Of a DNA stretch of 64,000 nt, positions 59,363 through 64,000 are shown in pieces. A model generated the notes under the pieces. That model was not told the DNA's origin and did not search any database. It saw only the letters and a list, made by a program, of their open reading frames with translations. Source of the stretch: Tetmemena sp. SeJ-2015 (Eukaryota > Ciliophora > Spirotrichea > Sporadotrichida > Oxytrichidae); the NCBI GenBank assembly GCA_027382625.1, contig JAJKFJ010022473.1, positions 100,905 through 164,904 on the forward strand, in the 5' to 3' direction. Every line of letters begins with the position of its first letter. The stretch's first letter is position 1. The translations under genes were made by a program, and so were the position numbers.

Positions 59363-62330
59363 ATGATGAACTGGAGGCAGATACTGGAAAAGAAACCTCC
59401 AAGAATTGGATCTTCAAGCTTAGGGGCTTTCAACCCTTCATTTTAGCAATAGAATATTGAATTACAAACTCTTCAGTAACTTTTGCAAATTGACTCAAAT
59501 TAAAAGCACCACAGAGATAGAGCAAATACTCTGGACTCGCAAAACCAAGATCATGAATATCATAAACAGGCTTCTCATGATATAAAAGCATTCATCGTAT
59601 TTTTTAAGCCTTGATTTAAGATGAGTAGATGATGAATTTGTTTCAGACTCCGATGCGGCCTCACAGACTGAACAATGTTGCAATACAACAATAGCAGTAG
59701 TAACCCATAAGTAGCTAGAACACTGTTATAAATAGTTCAAGACAAATAGCTTAAAGTGTCAGAAGCAGCACTGAGAGGCTGAGAGTGGAAAACAGAGATT
59801 AAATTCCTTCTCCTGAAGAACCTGGCTTCACACCCTCCAATAATAGCAGTGTCATCAGGAGTTCTGACTTTAAGTAAACTATCATCTAGAGAAACCCTTC
59901 CCAAGTCTAATCAATTGATATGTTTGGTGAATATGTTAATCATTAAGATACAAGAATACCAAGAAGCATAAGAGATAATCTAGTTAAACCAATGATAAGA
60001 GCGAGAGCGAATCCGCAGACAGAACTGTAGAACTTCCTCAAAACTACTAAATTGTTAAATTAGTATTGTAGATATAGTGAGGATTTTCAAAATTTTAAAT
60101 TAATCCAGTGGCTGTTGACAGACGTTAGAGGAGAGCAGGCTGGGTTTCCTGATGTAGTTGGCAGGTTTCGTGGCAGTTTGAAATGCATGTGTCTATTCTA
60201 GGTGTGATTCAATTGGAAATAGGAATTAATTAAAAGTACGCCTTAATGAAATAGGGTTAAATGAGTTTGGCAACAAATAGGCCTGGAATATTGGAATACT
60301 GGAATATTGGAATACTGGAATACTGGAATATTCCAGCAAAGGATCAGGACTACCAGAGGAGTGTCGGGAGGGGGTTAGTGCGGGGGGCTTCATTATTAGG
60401 GCGTAAAAATATTCCAATAGTCCAACTATCTCGGCGAGTGAAGTGAGATTTATTAATTAGGGTGCGAATACTTAGGACTTATAAAACCTAACCATCACAA
60501 CCTATCCTGCTTGTTCCAGTCTTCTTACCAGGCTCTGCCATTGGAAGTCTCCCTTGTCGATGTAGGCCATGTCTTAAGTGCTAGATCTATGATCTCCTCT
60601 TAATCTTTTCAGAGTGCAGGCCGATCCTTCCCTCTCAGTTCAACCTCTCCTCAAAGTGCATGTCTAGTTGGGCTGTAATCATCTGGCAAGCCTTCAGATT
60701 ACAGTTCTCATCTCTCCGCATCTCGACGAATCGGACCCTGGTCCATCAAGGCGCCTCTATAGAACTCAATTAGTTTAGCTTTTAGTTGGTGCGGCCCAAT
60801 GAGCTCTATTTTAGAAGAATGACCATGTAGAGCGATCCACCCCTTGCAGTCTGACAGATGGGGGCCATGCTACCTCTGGAAGCACGTGTGGTCATTGACG
60901 CCTAGAGAGCGGTAGCTTGCTCGCCGGGAGAGCAGCGTTGAGAGCCAAGGAACATGCCTTCTTCTTATGGTAGGACTCAGGATCTCTCTTCTTAGAGCTG
61001 GAGCCGTTCATAGGTGGGATTGCGAGAGAGAATGCCGCGACTCTTTTAAGAATGCCATAAATATTTTAACTTAAACTAAGTATTCGACCCTAATTAAAAA
61101 TCTCAACTTCACTCGCCGAAAATAGTTGGATATTATTGAATATTTTTACGACCTTAATAATGAAGCCCCCCGCACTAACCCCTCCCGACACGCTCTGGTA
61201 GTCTGACTTTGCTGGAATATTCCAATATCCATATTCCAAATTCCAGTATGTCCAATATTCCAGGCCTATTATGTTGCCAAACTCATTTTAAACCTATTTC
61301 ATTAAGGGCGACTTTTAATTAATTCCTATTTCCAATTGAATCACACCTAGAATAGAACACAGCATTTCAAACTGCCACGAAACCTGCCAACTACATCAGG
61401 AAACCCAGCCTGCTCTCCTCTAACGCTGTCAACAGCCATGGATTAATTTAAAATTTTGAAAATCCTCACTATATCTACAATATTCTATTCTTCTAAATTG
61501 TTAAGCATGATGAAGAATCAAAAACAAACAAGCCAGCTGAGATCAAAGATGAGAGTGTCTAAAAATAAGACTTAACTCTTTAAGAAGAAGATAGACATAA
61601 CAATATTTACAAATGATCTCTTATTTGAGTTTTTTAGATTGTGATTTATTGGAAGTTGATGAGACAAATGCGTTCCACTAATAAATAAACAAAAGAAGAT
61701 AGACTTTGGAGGCAAGATTGACTTACCCTCAATAAGACGATTTTTTTATTTATTCCGAGAACTAATGTGACGAGACAAGTTAATCAGGTCAGTCATCTCT
61801 GTAAAGCACTTTCATTCGATCCTTTCATCAGCATTTCCAGCTGAATTCTATCTCTCAACTTTAATTAAAGACTAGTTAAGCATTCAAAGCTCTAAATAAT
61901 CTAAATTAGGAAAGTCAAAAGAATAAAATCAATTTAGTAAAGTAGAAAATTCAATCTTCCAGCGATCAAACTTTAATTTATTTATTGAATCAGTTAGTTT
62001 ACATTTCATTTACTTTAATACCCGAATAGAGAAATAGAGATTCAGAAGAAACTATAAAAGACCTCATGATAAACAAGTGCATGAGTGTTGACGAATAAGT
62101 AAGCCTCCTAGAATTCAAGAAACCTTTCCTACTTGTGCATATTTTCATTTTTACTAAACAAAGAGTATGAAGAAGCAATTCCTCAGTCTTTAATCGAATA
62201 GAACTCCTCCAAGCATCATAATCCAAGCATATTGTTTCAGAAAAAGTTACTGATAACTTTGAACGAGATAATTTATTTTCATTTAATTTTCGACAGGAAA
62301 GTTTCTGAGCCTTAAGTTAACTAGATGCAT
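59363..62330 (+). CDS. Polar coiled-coil-like protein split by an inserted element
   Basis: The start is ATG 59363 (MMNWRQILEKKPPRIGSSSL). Exons up to 60050 encode Gln/Asn/Ser-rich sequence (QQNIELQTLQQLLQIDSNQK; EEPGFTPSNNSSVIRSSDF; PQTELQNFLKTTKLL). At 60047-61492 an inverted-repeat element interrupts the gene. Coding resumes in the same frame right after it: TKLLSMMKNQKQTSQLRSK, then Q-rich helices (RSFHQHFQLNSISQLQLKTS; RDSEETIKDLMINKCMSVD). One intron or indel near 59605 and one frame change near 61637 are unresolved; the 3' end is approximate. Without removal of the element, translation would meet TGA within it. No family is recognised. Confidence 0.55.
60047..61492. mobile_element. Terminal-inverted-repeat element / candidate internal eliminated sequence
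   Basis: The left ~410 bp (about 60064-60475) is an imperfect reverse complement of the right ~410 bp (about 61071-61482). A 12-bp direct repeat, CTAAATTGTTAA, lies at 60047-60058 and again at 61493-61504. Each arm holds a small array of GGAATATT/GGAATACT units (left: 60287-60345). The central ~590 bp (60480-61070) is unique and clearly more G+C-rich than the rest of the window, with no convincing transposase frame. The boundaries given keep one repeat copy inside. Long inverted repeats without an obvious transposase suggest a fold-back or MITE-like element. Confidence 0.8.
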
Positions 62331-62699
62331 TTCTTAATTTCATACTTTCATTTATAAATCTTAAATGCAGTCAAACTCTCCGACAGAGTCTACATTCCAC
62401 TAACCTCGTAAATCCCTACCTGAAAATACTCCTACCAATCACTTCGCCTTCTAAAATTTTAACAACTTCTAGAATATAAATCATTTCAACAATTCTAAAT
62501 TTTCACACATTCCAAATTAAATACACGATTAGCTTGATCAAATCAAATATGCTCACTAATTTTTAACTTAATTAAATCATTAAATTGCTTAAATTTACTA
62601 CAAATTATTTATTGGCATAAAAATTCAATTTATAGTGATTTAATAACTCATGGATAGTACTAAGAAATTAATCATTAGTACCTATAGAACTAGAGCATC

Positions 62700-64000
62700 A
62701 ATCACTTTGATTTACCTAAACTAAGTTAGCCATAAGTCATTAGTTCAAGCTCCCTAAATTAAAGAGACTAGGATACAAGGCCAATTAGTGCAGAGCCATA
62801 TAATCCTCAAGAGATTAGCATTCAAGACTAGTACTAGTAATTTGGTTAGGCAACTCAAAGGGAAGAGGAGAAAGAAGAGATAGTCCAAATTTCTCCTCAA
62901 ATTCTTACTGGACGTGTAAATGCCAGAATCAGTAGGCACTCAAATGCTGAAAGTAATAACTCAGATTCATCTAGTTTATCAATTATGTATACTTAATCTG
63001 CTGAGGAGCGGAGACAGAGTTCTGAACTAAAGCATAGAAGGACTATGAGCCAGATTAACAACTAAAGTCCTTAGGAGGGAAACCCCCAAGCAGTTACTCT
63101 CTATTGCAATACTCAGTACCAAGCTTCCCATTAAATGCTTACTGACCATTCTTATAGGAAGTGATCGTCGTTAATTGTGGAAGTGATATAAACATTCTCA
63201 TATAATAAAAATCTAATCTTTGAAATGGTGGACTCCAAGACAACTATCGACCAACTCGCAAAATACATAAACTCTAAGTAGGATCTCTATGAGGCTGCCT
63301 TAAGGAACTAGTTCTTTCTGCCCTGCATCAAGTCCAAACTAGTTACCGAAGACTATATAATGAGTGTTATCAATGGCACTATCTGGTGTCCTTACTATAA
63401 AGAGATCCGACTACTTCCCTGTCCTCGTCCTCCAACTATGGATATTCTTGTGAAGAAGTTGATCACAGTAGCAGAAAGGTTGAACAAGAATATAGGTATT
63501 GATAAGTCTCATATGCCTGATAAAAGATGGATTCTGGCTATTCTCTCAACGCATTCACCCAAAGATGAAATATTCGCAAAAGATTATGTTGCCCCAAAGT
63601 TACAGAAAGTGGATACAATGTATCGCACAGTTGATTTGGCTCCTACTTTCTTAGAGGGATTGCCATAATCGCAGAAACGAGGCAAGGTGCTGAGGCTAGG
63701 ATTTGTGAGCAAAGGGAGAGCCACTTTAAAGTACATGCGTTTGAAGGAGGCTAGGAACAAGATCGAAGGCAGATTGAGATTGAGAAAATAGAAATGGAAG
63801 TTCGGAAGCAGAGCAAGGCAAAGTTCAACGAGAAGTTAGCATTTACAATGCAACAGACAGCGACCAAGGAGAGAACGCCGATAAAAGGAAAATCACATCA
63901 GAGAGCTCAGACTGAGTGGCCACGAAGCGATGAGAGCAATTTCCTGTAGTGTGAGCGTGAGATAGCTTTAACTTAAGTTTAACTTAAATTTTTAATTATA
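62700..64000 (+). CDS. Uncharacterised protein, runs off the right edge
   Basis: Coding composition begins near 62790 (EPYNPQEISIQDQYQQFGQA) and continues through a Ser-rich linker (NAESNNSDSSSLSIMYTQSA). A splice near 63160 leads into a globular part: MVDSKTTIDQLAKYINSKQD, SVINGTIWCPYYKEIRLLPC, MDILVKKLITVAERLNKN, DKRWILAILSTHSPKDEIF. After a one-base change near 63665 a helical charged region follows (EIEKIEMEVRKQSKAKFNEK). No TGA is met before the window end, so the 3' end may be missing. The Cys/Pro-rich CPYYKEIRLLPCPRPP is distinctive but unassigned. Confidence 0.45.

Noticed and set aside
60287..60345. CRISPR-like short direct repeats (GGAATATT/GGAATACT)
   Set aside because: There are no spacers; the units are 8-10 bp tandem copies mirrored in the other arm of the inverted-repeat element.
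1..64000. tRNA, rRNA or snRNA genes
   Set aside because: No B-box-like GGTTCGAATCC, conserved rRNA segment or recognisable spliceosomal RNA was seen by eye; faint candidates could still be missed.

Overview
The window reads as nuclear DNA of a ciliate. Long coding stretches open up only when TAA and TAG are read as glutamine; TGA is the usual stop. Gene ends fall on TGA (U2AF-like gene, stop 17959-17961), and glutamine runs mix CAA, CAG, TAA and TAG freely. The DNA is roughly two-thirds A+T. Genes are compact, lie on both strands and are often divergent or tail to tail. Introns are short, and some are only 16-19 nt. No tRNA, rRNA or CRISPR array was recognised. Species cannot be assigned from this window alone. 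Tiny introns, UAR=Gln, a few apparently sense TGA codons and very short spacing between convergent genes are features also known from karyorelict/heterotrich-type ciliates, but this is only a suggestion.

Layout. 1-2983: a near-perfect inverted repeat of two ~1.4 kb arms around a ~168 bp spacer; each arm carries a copy of one disrupted gene. 3.7-6.4 kb: Fe/Mn superoxide dismutase and a Q/N-rich protein (both -). 6.8-11.9 kb: coiled-coil protein, an uncharacterised basic protein and a helical, possibly mitochondrial protein (+). 12.05-16.35 kb: two minus-strand genes. 16.6-18 kb: U2AF large-subunit-like splicing factor (+). 18.3-25.5 kb: a long disordered protein and two neighbouring Myb/SANT-type genes (-), plus a small Cys-rich ORF (+). 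25.7-31.7 kb: tail-anchored coiled-coil protein, then a RING/B-box/TLDc protein (+). 32.2-37.1 kb: Q-rich protein, dispersed repeats, TTLL tubulin-modifying enzyme and a small basic protein (-). 37.4-41.3 kb: epsilon-tubulin (+) facing a Kelch protein (-). 42.2-47.5 kb: helical protein (+) and three minus-strand ORFs, with another copy of the dispersed repeat. 48.5-57.2 kb: disordered proteins and a MORN-repeat protein (-). 57.5-59.3 kb: a stretch dominated by homopolymer runs. 59.4-64 kb: a plus-strand gene split by a ~1.45 kb terminal-inverted-repeat element, then a last gene running off the edge.

Several genes suit a ciliated cell: epsilon-tubulin (basal bodies), TTLL (tubulin polymodification), MORN and coiled-coil proteins. 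There is no operon logic.

The strongest observation is the element at about 60047-61492. It sits inside an open reading frame, has ~410 bp terminal inverted repeats, and is flanked by a 12-bp direct repeat. Removing the element plus one copy of that repeat restores the reading frame exactly. That is the behaviour expected of an internal eliminated sequence, or of a frame-neutral transposon.

Caveat: at least seven genes need a one-base correction, mostly in homopolymers, to keep their conserved frame. Many coordinates are therefore gene spans, not clean ORFs.
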